A DNA stretch of 7,509 nt from positions 1-7,509 of the forward strand of contig CAYWRH010000178.1 of NCBI GenBank assembly GCA_964460435.1, read 5' to 3'. Made by a program: the position numbers and the translations under genes. A model generated the notes under the pieces. The model was given only the letters and a program-made list of their open reading frames with translations. It was not told the DNA's origin and searched no databases. The stretch comes from JAAZBV01 sp964460435 (lineage in GTDB: Bacteria > Desulfobacterota > DSM-4660 > Desulfatiglandales > HGW-15). How positions within the stretch are numbered: position 1 is the first letter of the stretch; each line of letters starts with the position of its first letter. Shown here in pieces: positions 1 to 6,558 of this stretch.

Positions 1-189
1 TTTGTAATTCTTTCAGGCGGTTTGCTGGAACATCATTCCGGCAATACCGCCTTTTCTTATGTCAACAATTTGGTAAATAAATTGAATAAGCACATTTATG
101 CCGTTTCTTCTCCAAAAGACCATTTTAATTTGGCAAAACTCCAAAAACATCCCCAAATCGTTCGACCAATAATTCGGCAAAAAATATGA
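1..189 (+). CDS. possible 3' end of a convergent hypothetical gene (partial)
   Basis: A plus-strand frame is open from the first base to a TGA at 187-189, giving 62 residues with no start inside the window. The composition looks protein-like (it contains LLEHHSGNTAF, then SSPKDHFNLAKL, then a basic end RPIIRQKI), but I do not recognise a family. If real, its last 65 bases overlap the 3' end of oppC tail to tail. Against it: a strong hairpin with a T-run (15-55) lies inside the frame, which is unusual in a coding region, and an open frame of this length can arise by chance in such sequence. It should be treated as a weak call. Confidence 0.3.
   Translation, partial: FVILSGGLLEHHSGNTAFSYVNNLVNKLNKHIYAVSSPKDHFNLAKLQKHPQIVRPIIRQKI
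15..55 (+). terminator. strong hairpin with T-run, likely rho-independent terminator for plus-strand transcription
   Basis: The arms AGGCGGT (15-21) and ACCGCCT (46-52) pair perfectly. Inside them GCTGGAA (24-30) pairs with TTCCGGC (36-42) with one G-T wobble around a CATCA loop. T22-T23 can pair with A43-A44, leaving a single bulged base. The plus strand continues as TTTTC after the stem. Read on the minus strand (the oppC direction) no T-run follows, so it fits a terminator for a gene entering from the left better than one for the transporter operon, though the stem could also protect the 3' end of the oppC transcript. Confidence 0.5.
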
Positions 190-1003
190 CCATATTGTGG
201 TAAATCACAAATATCAGGCAAGGGGTGGCAAATATAACATTATAACCATCGTTAATCATTGTGCCCCAGCTTGGAGTGGGTGGTTGAACACCGATACCAA
301 TGTAACTTAAAGCCGCCTCCATAAAAATAGCTCTTGGTATGCTAAAGGTGATGAGGACAATAATCGGACCAAGAGAATTCGGAATCAGGTGGCGCATAAT
401 CCTGTACTTGTTGTTTGCGCCAAAGGCACGTGCAGCAGTTAGAAAATCACGCTCCTTCAAAGACAGGATCTGTCCCCTCACAAGACGAGCTATGCCAGGC
501 CAACTTACCAGACCTATAACCAGAAAAATCATGTAGATACTTCCACCCAGTATCGATCTCAAAAGCAGAATCAACAGGATATCCGGGAATGCATAAATTA
601 CATCTACAAACCGCATGAGAAAATTATCTGTTTTACCCCCAAAGGCGCCTGCAATAGCGCCAATAGGGATGCCTATAATGATAATAATGAATTGAGAAAA
701 AATGCCCACAGAAAGAGATGTCCTTGCGCCATAAATCAGGCGTGTAAAGGAATCCCTGCCAAGCGCGTCAGTGCCTAGTAGATGACGAGTACCAGGGCTT
801 TCCATGACCGCGGTCAGATCCTGGGCATCATATTCATAGGGGCTAAAATATGGAATAACGATCGCACCCAGAGCAATTAATAAAATAACGATTGCCCCTG
901 TAACCGCGAGATGATTACGCCTTAGCCTTATAATTGCATCATCCCATAAGGTGCGATGGGGACGGTTTGTTATTTCCTCGGGGATTTTATCTTCGATTTT
1001 CAA
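125..1003 (-). CDS. oppC: peptide ABC transporter permease, OppC/DppC type
   Basis: This is an inner-membrane subunit of an Opp/Dpp-type peptide importer that pairs with the OppB subunit to form the channel. The 292-residue product has the family layout: a cytosolic N-terminus with a basic segment (RLRRN, 26-30), a first membrane span at about 33-52, the hallmark HLLGTDALGRD followed by YGARTSLSVG (75-100), further spans near 101-122, 136-150, 155-170 and 212-235, and the EAA coupling loop (about 187-219, AARAFGANN then RHLIPNSLGP) that contacts the ATPase. PPTPSWG (241-247) is also typical. The start is TTG: no in-frame ATG lies near the N-terminus and the TTG has a purine-rich site at suitable spacing. 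The end is odd. After about residue 265 the protein leaves the usual family ending (a span followed by a GDGLRDALDP-like tail) and is about ten residues short. The coupling loop is intact, so some function is possible. Confidence 0.9.
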   Translation of the reverse strand: MKIEDKIPEEITNRPHRTLWDDAIIRLRRNHLAVTGAIVILLIALGAIVIPYFSPYEYDAQDLTAVMESPGTRHLLGTDALGRDSFTRLIYGARTSLSVGIFSQFIIIIIGIPIGAIAGAFGGKTDNFLMRFVDVIYAFPDILLILLLRSILGGSIYMIFLVIGLVSWPGIARLVRGQILSLKERDFLTAARAFGANNKYRIMRHLIPNSLGPIIVLITFSIPRAIFMEAALSYIGIGVQPPTPSWGTMINDGYNVIFATPCLIFVIYHNMVIFFAELLVERFGDVFGVLPN

Positions 1004-1018
1004 AATATCATCTCACTC
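1001..1018 (-). promoter_or_regulatory. TTG start and ribosome binding site of oppC, overlapping the oppB stop
   Basis: On the minus strand the purine-rich GAGTGAG (1018-1012) contains the oppB TGA stop (1015-1013) and lies 8 nt before the TTG start (1003-1001). The close junction suggests that oppC translation is coupled to oppB. A nearer ATG at 1011-1009 is out of frame and stops after three codons. Confidence 0.5.
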
Positions 1019-1930
1019 ATATCGTATATGCGGGTCCACTAAGGCATATAAGATATCAACTATTAAATTTACCAGAACTATAATAAAGGTGTAAAAAATC
1101 ACAGTGCCCATGATAAGGCTGTAATCACGCGCAAATATTCCCTGGACAAACAAGCGACCGATACCCGGAATTGAAAAGAGATTTTCGATTATAAATGAAC
1201 CGGAAATCAGAAAGGCAAACTCGGGGCCTGTAACAGTTAAAACCGGGATCAAGGCGTTACGCAGTATGTGCCTTATCAGAACAATCCGCTCAATCATGCC
1301 CTTTGCCCTTGCAGTGCGTATGTAATCCTGATTTGACACCTCCAGTATGCTGGCGCGGGTAATACGGGCAATAAAGGCAGCCGGAAGTGTGGCCAAGGCA
1401 AAGGCCGGCATTACAATTTGACCTGTACTCCCCCATCCTCCTGTGGGTAACCAGTGCAAAATTACTGAAAATATAATAACCATGATAATTCCAAGAACGA
1501 ATTCGGGTATGCTGGAAAAGACAGTGGAAAAAAAGACTGATGCATAGTCTATAAAGGAATTCTGCCTTAAAGCCGCTGCCATCCCTAATGGAATACCTAT
1601 AACAATCGCCAGGATAAATGCCGTTATTCCCAGTGTGGCTGTTTTGGGCAACCCTTCAAACAATATCTGGGTTACACCACGATCCTGATAAGAATAAGAT
1701 ACCCCGAGGTCTCCACGTACCATGCCGGACATGTAATTGGCAAACTGAACAAGAAAGGGTTTATCCAGGCCATATTTTTTATTCAGGTTTTCAACGATCT
1801 GAGGTGCCAGTTGCTTGTTTCTATCCCAGGGGCCGCCTGGGACCATATGCATCAAGCTAAACGTAATAAAAGAAATTACGAAGAGGACTATCAGCAGCCA
1901 GATCAATCGTTGTATTAGATATTTCAACAT
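1013..1930 (-). CDS. oppB: peptide ABC transporter permease, OppB/DppB type
   Basis: This is the partner membrane subunit of the peptide importer. Its 305 residues match the usual family length. The N-terminal span (about 9-29) runs into the conserved MVPGGPWD stretch (29-36), followed by a periplasmic/extracellular segment with KYGLDKP (52-58) and RGDLGVSYSY (72-81). Further spans lie near 98-121, 135-158, 172-190, 234-252 and 277-299. The EAA loop is seen as DYIRTARAKGM (202-212) followed by RHILRNALIPVLT (220-232), with the invariant Gly at 211, so ATPase docking should be preserved. FSIPGIGRLF (252-261) and the C-terminal VDILYALVDPHIRYE are classical. It starts 40 bp after the oppA1 stop, with only a weak GGA-type ribosome site, and ends 9 bp before oppC. 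The gene looks intact. Confidence 0.95.
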   Translation of the reverse strand: MLKYLIQRLIWLLIVLFVISFITFSLMHMVPGGPWDRNKQLAPQIVENLNKKYGLDKPFLVQFANYMSGMVRGDLGVSYSYQDRGVTQILFEGLPKTATLGITAFILAIVIGIPLGMAAALRQNSFIDYASVFFSTVFSSIPEFVLGIIMVIIFSVILHWLPTGGWGSTGQIVMPAFALATLPAAFIARITRASILEVSNQDYIRTARAKGMIERIVLIRHILRNALIPVLTVTGPEFAFLISGSFIIENLFSIPGIGRLFVQGIFARDYSLIMGTVIFYTFIIVLVNLIVDILYALVDPHIRYE

Positions 1931-1946
1931 ATTAGTCTATTCCGGA

Positions 1947-1970
1947 TTATTTATCTATGTAGATATCACG
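1947..1970 (-). other. former C-terminal codons of oppA1 beyond an early stop
   Basis: Directly after the oppA1 TAA (1973-1971) the same frame continues for eight codons, reading RDIYIDK and then TAA (1949-1947). The paralogue oppA2 reads through the matching place as YCDIYIEK and then TAG. The alignment has no gap, so a Tyr codon (TAT in oppA2) corresponds to TAA in oppA1. This segment is best read as the remnant of the ancestral C-terminus. Confidence 0.7.
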
Positions 1971-3635
1971 TTAAAAAAAGTCACCTGGTGTCATTGCGTC
2001 CATACCAGTAGTAGTCAGACCTTTTACATAGGGCTTAAGCAACCATAAACTCTCAACATTGTAGATAAAGGCTAAAGGTACATCCCGGACTATGATTCCA
2101 TGAGCTTTTGCCCAAAGCTCCATACGCCTCGTATCGTTCAACTCTTTTGAAGCCTTTTCACACAATTCATCAAACTGCGGGTTGTTGTATTTGGTATGAT
2201 TAGTGCCCGCCCCTGTTTTAAAGTTAGGAGGCAACCAGTTGTCAGGGTCAGGATAATCAGCAAACCAGCCCAATAACCCTGTCTGGTAATTTCCCGAATT
2301 AAAAGCCTCTGTTGCCGCTTTAGGCTCCATTGGATCAAGGGTAATCTCTATGCCAAGATTGGCCTTAAGCTGGCCCTGAATAAATTGGGCATCTATGGGA
2401 TTTGATCCGGTATTGTTGTAAGTAAATTTTATAGGCGGAAGTTTGTTTACGTCGGCATAACCGGCTTCAGTCAGGAGTCTTTTAGCTTTAGCCGGGTCAA
2501 ATTTGTACTCCAACCCCAGATCAGCATCATACCCTGTCATCCCCGGTGGTATCCAGCTATAGGCAGGTTTACCGACCCCTGCATGCACTTTATCAATAAA
2601 AGATACACGGTCAATAGCAGTAGCAAAGGCCTGCCGCACCTTGACATTATCAAATGGTGCCTTGGTAACGTTAAAACCCACTCCCATAGTCAACAATCGT
2701 GGATATCGCAAGAGTTCCTTGCTTAATACAGGGTCTGCTATAACGGCCTTTTCAGTTCCACCTGGAACCTGTACCATGTACATCTCATTGTTCTTATAGG
2801 CTGCCAGTGCAGCATTGGCATCGGATATCATTTTAAACACGATTTGACCAACCTTAGGTTTGTCTACTCCCCAGTAATTGGGGTTGGCTTTTAAGGTGAT
2901 ATGGTCACCATGTACCCACTCGGAAAGGATAAAGGGGCCATTGCCGATATAGTTTCCTGGCTCGGTCCATTGATCGCCATACTTATTAATAATATCTTCT
3001 CTTATAGGGTAAATAAGACAGGCCATTACCTGAAGAAAGGCTGGCCTTTGATTGGATAATCTAACTTGTAGTGTATAATCGTCAAGGGCTGTTATTCCTA
3101 CTGAATCCCCGAGCTGTTTTTTTTCAGAGTCACCTTTATCAACAGCAGTGTTATATGCCTTTGCGCCAACGATATCATACAAATCAAATGCACCAGGGGA
3201 TGCAATGTCAGGACTCAACATCCTTTTTATTCCATAAACATAATCCCTTGCAGTAACTTTAACGCCATCAGACCATGTGACATCTTGACGGAGTTTAAAG
3301 GTATAAGTTAGGCCATCGGATGAAATGCCTCCGTTTTCAACAGAAGGAATTTCAGTAGCAGTTACCGGCTTAAGGGAAAGGTCAGGGTTAAACCCGAGAA
3401 CCCCATTAAAACACTGCTTGACAATAGTAATCTCATTAGCCCAAGAGACTTTATTCGGGTCAATAGTGGCTGGTTCGCTATAGAGGTTTGTGATGAATGA
3501 ATCTGGAGTGGTTGAAGAGGTTGAAGGAGAGGAAGTTGAAGATGATTTATCTGCCTCCCTGCTGCAACCACAATTTAAAACTATGATGAGAACAGTCGAT
3601 AATAGGCAAAGGTAAAATAATTTTTCAGGTCTCAT
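1971..3635 (-). CDS. oppA: peptide-binding lipoprotein, SBP family 5 (OppA/DppA-like), copy 1
   Basis: This extracytoplasmic solute-binding protein would capture peptides or related ligands for the OppB-OppC channel. It has 554 residues, normal for the family. The N-terminus is a lipoprotein signal: a hydrophobic stretch at 6-22 and a likely lipidated Cys24 (NCGC, an imperfect lipobox), then a Ser/Thr/Pro linker to about residue 45. The mature domain begins near PDSFITNLYSEPATIDP. The family-5 signature lies at 108-124 (GLTYTFKLRQDVTWSDG). NGPFILSEW (232-240) and NPNYWG (251-256) follow, then the ligand-pocket motif GWFADYPDP (456-464). In E. coli OppA the equivalent GWCAD includes residues that contact the peptide. 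The ATG is supported by GGAGG 4 nt upstream. It is about 84% identical to the copy at 4669-6357 but ends eight codons earlier through an in-frame TAA. The exact ligand cannot be told from sequence. Confidence 0.93.
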   Translation of the reverse strand: MRPEKLFYLCLLSTVLIIVLNCGCSREADKSSSTSSPSTSSTTPDSFITNLYSEPATIDPNKVSWANEITIVKQCFNGVLGFNPDLSLKPVTATEIPSVENGGISSDGLTYTFKLRQDVTWSDGVKVTARDYVYGIKRMLSPDIASPGAFDLYDIVGAKAYNTAVDKGDSEKKQLGDSVGITALDDYTLQVRLSNQRPAFLQVMACLIYPIREDIINKYGDQWTEPGNYIGNGPFILSEWVHGDHITLKANPNYWGVDKPKVGQIVFKMISDANAALAAYKNNEMYMVQVPGGTEKAVIADPVLSKELLRYPRLLTMGVGFNVTKAPFDNVKVRQAFATAIDRVSFIDKVHAGVGKPAYSWIPPGMTGYDADLGLEYKFDPAKAKRLLTEAGYADVNKLPPIKFTYNNTGSNPIDAQFIQGQLKANLGIEITLDPMEPKAATEAFNSGNYQTGLLGWFADYPDPDNWLPPNFKTGAGTNHTKYNNPQFDELCEKASKELNDTRRMELWAKAHGIIVRDVPLAFIYNVESLWLLKPYVKGLTTTGMDAMTPGDFF

Positions 3636-3639
3636 ATAT

Positions 3640-3644
3640 CCTCC
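3640..3644 (-). promoter_or_regulatory. Shine-Dalgarno site of oppA1
   Basis: GGAGG on the minus strand stands 4 nt before the ATG (3635-3633). It supports the chosen start. Confidence 0.7.
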
Positions 3645-3691
3645 GTTAATCTTTTATGAAACAGTATCATACCCTCCAGGATGTTTTACCA

Positions 3692-4504
3692 TTATTTACT
3701 TCCCTCAAGTCTTTTGATTGAAGTATCGGATGTAAGCAGCCTCATCTGTTGTATGGCAATACGATTCAGCTTTACAAGACGATCCTTTTGTTTAAGTCCT
3801 TCATGAATAAAATGGGCATTCAGTGTTTCCATGTTGGCAAGGCATACAAGTTGTGAAACATTGGCATAATCACGGATATTCCCTTTTAAATCAGGATTGT
3901 TATCACGCCACTCTTTTGCTGTCATTCCGAACAGGGCCATATTCAAAATATCTGCTTCCGATGCGTATACAAGATTAATTTGTTCATTACTCAATTCAGG
4001 AGGTATAAGATTTTCTTTAATAGCATCAGTATGAATGCGATAGTTAATTTTTGTCAGGTTGCGGCGTATATCCCATCCCAGTTTTTCCCGTTCCTGATCT
4101 TTGAGACGCTGAAATTCCTTGATAAGGTATAATTTAAACTGTGGAGAAATCCATGATGCAAACTCAAAGGCTATGTCTTTATGGGCGTATGTTCCGCCAT
4201 ATCGACCTGCCTTGGCAATAATTCCTTTGGATTTTGTTTTTTCAACCCATTGTTTAACAGACAATACAAACCGGTTTAATCCGGCCTGATTTTTAATTCC
4301 CTCGAATTCGGGGGAATTAAAATCTTCATTATACATTTCCTCCCAAATACCCAGAAATTCGATAGTATTTTTATTTCGAAGCCATTTTTCTATAAGAGCG
4401 AGTCCATTCTCAATATTTTTAACCATATCTGTCAAAGAGATATAATCTTCTTCATTTTGAGATATCACGGTAATATCGGTGCCTTTTACTTCTATTTTGG
4501 CCAT
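3692..4504 (-). CDS. KilA-N domain protein, probable DNA-binding, full length
   Basis: KilA-N is a small alpha/beta fold known from phage and large DNA virus proteins and from scattered bacterial genes; it is thought to bind DNA. Here it fills about residues 12-135 of 270. Visible marks are YISLTDMVKN (21-30), the block WLRNKNTIEFLGIWE (41-55), NQAGLNRF (72-79) and GRYGGTYAHKD (100-110), followed by FEFASWISPQFKLYLIKEF (113-131). The C-terminal half (about 136-268) is mostly helical with NYRIHTDAIKENLIPPEL (154-171) and FGMTAKEWRDNNPDLKGNIR (192-211). This matches a recurring stand-alone bacterial family rather than a phage antirepressor. AGGAGG lies 5 nt before the ATG. The gene sits between the two oppA copies on the same strand, 164 bp after oppA2 and 56 bp before oppA1. 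No phage genes are nearby. Its role is unknown; regulation of the transporter is only a guess. Confidence 0.85.
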   Translation of the reverse strand: MAKIEVKGTDITVISQNEEDYISLTDMVKNIENGLALIEKWLRNKNTIEFLGIWEEMYNEDFNSPEFEGIKNQAGLNRFVLSVKQWVEKTKSKGIIAKAGRYGGTYAHKDIAFEFASWISPQFKLYLIKEFQRLKDQEREKLGWDIRRNLTKINYRIHTDAIKENLIPPELSNEQINLVYASEADILNMALFGMTAKEWRDNNPDLKGNIRDYANVSQLVCLANMETLNAHFIHEGLKQKDRLVKLNRIAIQQMRLLTSDTSIKRLEGSK

Positions 4505-4509
4505 GTCTG

Positions 4510-4515
4510 CCTCCT
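4510..4515 (-). promoter_or_regulatory. Shine-Dalgarno site of the KilA-N gene
   Basis: AGGAGG on the minus strand stands 5 nt upstream of the ATG at 4504-4502. It is the longest such match in the window and fixes the start. Confidence 0.75.
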
Positions 4516-4519
4516 GATT

Positions 4520-4535
4520 ATGGCGGTTATGCCAT
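4520..4535. repeat. short inverted repeat just upstream of the KilA-N ribosome site
   Basis: ATGGC (4520-4524) and GCCAT (4531-4535) form a perfect 5-bp inverted repeat around GGTTAT. Its position immediately before the Shine-Dalgarno site would suit an operator or a small RNA stem, but the arms are short and chance is possible. Confidence 0.3.
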
Positions 4536-4554
4536 TTTAAGTTAGGATTTTTAT

Positions 4555-4580
4555 GATTTTCCCGACTACATGGGAGAATC
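4555..4580. repeat. 9-bp inverted repeat between oppA2 and the KilA-N gene
   Basis: GATTTTCCC (4555-4563) pairs with GGGAGAATC (4572-4580) with one G-T wobble and an 8-nt loop. An overlapping alternative stem is CCCGA (4561-4565) with TCGGG (4579-4583). No T-run follows on either strand, so it does not look like an intrinsic terminator. It might be a transcript-processing stem that separates expression of oppA2 from the downstream genes, a protein site, or part of a dispersed repeat. Confidence 0.4.
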
Positions 4581-4668
4581 GGGGTCTGATCCTGCTTAAC
4601 ATATACAAAGTAACCAGGAAAAAAATTTTCTACTTACTTTAAACTTTCCTGAGTCCTTCACCCATCAT

Positions 4669-6357
4669 CTATTTTTCGATATAGATATCACAATAGAAAA
4701 AATCTCCTGGTGTCGCGTCCATACCAGTAGTAATCAGGCCCTTTACATAGGGTTTAATCAACCATAAATTCTCAACATTGTATATAAAGGCTAAGGGAAC
4801 ATCACGGACTATAATTTCATGCGCTTTTGCCCAAAGTTCCATACGCCTTGTATTGTTCAATTCTTTTGAGGCCTTTTCACACAGTTCATCAAACTGCGGA
4901 TTGCTGTATTTGGAACGATTATTGCCAACCCCTGTTTTAAAGTTGGGAGGTAACCAGTTGTCAGGGTCAGGATAATCGGCAACCCAGCCGCTTAACCCAA
5001 CCTGGTAATTTCCCGAATTAAAAGCCTCTGTTGCTGCTTTAGACTCCATTGGATCAAGGGTAATCTCTATACCAAGATTGGCCTTAAGCTGGCCCTGTAT
5101 GAATTGGGCATCCATGGGATTAGACCCGATATTAAAATAAGTAAATTTTATAGGCGGAAGTTTGCCTGCGTCGGCATAACCAGCTTCAGCAAGGAGGCGT
5201 TTAGCTTTAACCGGATCAAATTTGTACTCCAGCCCCAGGCCTGCATCATATCCTGCCATACCCGGTGGTATCCAGCTATAGGCAGGTTTACCGACCCCTG
5301 CATGTACTTTATCTATAAAAGATACCCGATCAATAGCAGTGGCAAATGCCTGCCGCACCTTGACATTATCAAAAGGAGTCTTGGCAACGTTAAACATCCC
5401 TCCCAAGGTACCCAACTGGGGATATCGCAATATTTCCTTGCTTAATACAGGGTCTGCCATAACCGCCTTTTCAGTACCACCTGGAACCCGAACCAGGTAA
5501 ATCTCATCATTCTTATATGCAGCCAGTGCTGCATTGGCATCGGATATCATTCTGAATATGATTTGATTGACTTTGGGTTTATTGACTCCCCAGTAATTAG
5601 GGTTGGCTTTTAAGGTGATATGGTCACTATGCACCCACTCTGAAAGGATAAATGGACCATTGCCAATATTGTTCCCTGGCTCGGTCCATTGATCGCCATA
5701 CTTATTAATCATATCTTCTCTTACAGGGTAAGCAGGCCAGAGGGCCATTACCTGGAGAAAGGCCGGTCTTTGATTGGATAATCTAATTTGCAGTGTATAA
5801 TCATCAAGAGCTGTTATTCCTACTGAATCTCTGAGTCGTTTTTTAGTAGATTCATCCTTATCAATAGAAGCGTTATATTCCTTTGCGCCCATAATATCGA
5901 AATAGAAAGAAGCATAGTCAGCTGCAAGATCAGGACTCAACATCCTTTTTATTCCATAAACGTAATCCCTTGCAGTAACTTTAACGCCATCAGACCATGT
6001 GACTTCTTGGCGGAGTTTAAAGGTATAGGTCAGGCCATCGGATGAAATGCCCCCGTTTTCAACAGAAGGAATTTCAGTAGCAGTTACCGGCTTAAGAGAA
6101 AGGTCAGAATTAAACCCGAGAACCCCATTAAAACATTGATTGACAATAGTAATCTCGCGAGCCCATGAGACTTTATTCGGGTCAATAGTAGCCGGCTCGC
6201 CATAGAGGTCCGTGATAAATGAATCTGGAGTGGTTGAAGAGGCGGGATTGGAGGATGTTGAAGATGATTTATCGGCCTCCCTGCTGCAACCAAAGCTTAA
6301 AACGATGATATAAATAATCGATAATAGAAAAAAGCGGCAAAATAGTTTTGATCTCAT
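4669..6357 (-). CDS. oppA: peptide-binding lipoprotein, SBP family 5 (OppA/DppA-like), copy 2
   Basis: This is the upstream member of the duplicated pair and the first complete gene of the likely operon. The 562 residues start with a lipoprotein signal (hydrophobic 5-22, probable lipidated Cys24 in LSFGCS) and a Ser/Thr-rich linker. The family-5 signature lies at 108-124 (GLTYTFKLRQEVTWSDG) and the pocket motif GWVADYPDP at 457-465. It aligns with copy 1 over its whole length with a one-residue insertion near 207 and one fewer residue near the end, then continues for YCDIYIEK, which copy 1 lost through a stop. Differences cluster at 144-175, 207-209, 285-291 and 314-321, and the residue after the pocket Trp is Val where copy 1 has Phe. 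GGAGG 4 nt upstream supports the ATG. A role in peptide capture for the shared OppBC channel follows from family and context; a different ligand range is inference. Confidence 0.93.
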   Translation of the reverse strand: MRSKLFCRFFLLSIIYIIVLSFGCSREADKSSSTSSNPASSTTPDSFITDLYGEPATIDPNKVSWAREITIVNQCFNGVLGFNSDLSLKPVTATEIPSVENGGISSDGLTYTFKLRQEVTWSDGVKVTARDYVYGIKRMLSPDLAADYASFYFDIMGAKEYNASIDKDESTKKRLRDSVGITALDDYTLQIRLSNQRPAFLQVMALWPAYPVREDMINKYGDQWTEPGNNIGNGPFILSEWVHSDHITLKANPNYWGVNKPKVNQIIFRMISDANAALAAYKNDEIYLVRVPGGTEKAVMADPVLSKEILRYPQLGTLGGMFNVAKTPFDNVKVRQAFATAIDRVSFIDKVHAGVGKPAYSWIPPGMAGYDAGLGLEYKFDPVKAKRLLAEAGYADAGKLPPIKFTYFNIGSNPMDAQFIQGQLKANLGIEITLDPMESKAATEAFNSGNYQVGLSGWVADYPDPDNWLPPNFKTGVGNNRSKYSNPQFDELCEKASKELNNTRRMELWAKAHEIIVRDVPLAFIYNVENLWLIKPYVKGLITTGMDATPGDFFYCDIYIEK

Positions 6358-6361
6358 CTTT

Positions 6362-6366
6362 CCTCC
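6362..6366 (-). promoter_or_regulatory. Shine-Dalgarno site of oppA2
   Basis: GGAGG on the minus strand, 4 nt before the ATG (6357-6355). The spacing is the same as for oppA1, although the remaining upstream sequence of the two copies is not alike. Confidence 0.7.
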
Positions 6367-6464
6367 ATGTATCTATACAGAAAAAGATTTTCAATCACAC
6401 ACAAATTCACCATTTTACAGTTTATGAGACATATAAAGACTATTATTCAGCAAAGAATACGAAA

Positions 6465-6493
6465 GGCAGGGGGTCTGCCCATGATATTGGGCA
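6465..6493. repeat. alternative small hairpins in the oppA2 upstream region
   Basis: GGCAG (6465-6469) can pair with CTGCC (6475-6479), or TGCCC (6476-6480) can pair with GGGCA (6489-6493). The two stems share bases and exclude each other. If the oppA2 transcript starts further upstream this could be a switch in its leader, but the stems have only 5 bp. Confidence 0.25.
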
Positions 6494-6558
6494 ACATTTA
6501 TTCCCCAACTCCTGTTATTTCATCTAAGACTACTTTTAATCTTATACTGTGCTTTTGG

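Noticed and set aside
13..123. 36-residue minus-strand frame whose ATG starts one base after the oppC stop
   Set aside because: The product is not recognisable, no separate ribosome site is visible and it runs through the hairpin at 15-52. The spacing is suggestive but not enough.
1618..2048. Two plus-strand frames of about 80 codons antisense to oppB and the oppA1 end
   Set aside because: Both are antisense shadows of recognised genes, without ribosome sites or recognisable products.
3692..4504. KilA-N gene as part of a prophage
   Set aside because: No integrase, structural, replication or lysis gene and no attachment-like repeat is present; all neighbours are transporter genes.
5104..5445. 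113-codon plus-strand frame antisense to oppA2
   Set aside because: It lies wholly within the well-supported oppA2 gene, and its product shows no family features.
6355..6369. Four-codon ORF (ATG GAG GAA AGA TGA) overlapping the oppA2 start
   Set aside because: It contains the Shine-Dalgarno sequence itself and its stop arises simply because the gene begins ATGAGA.
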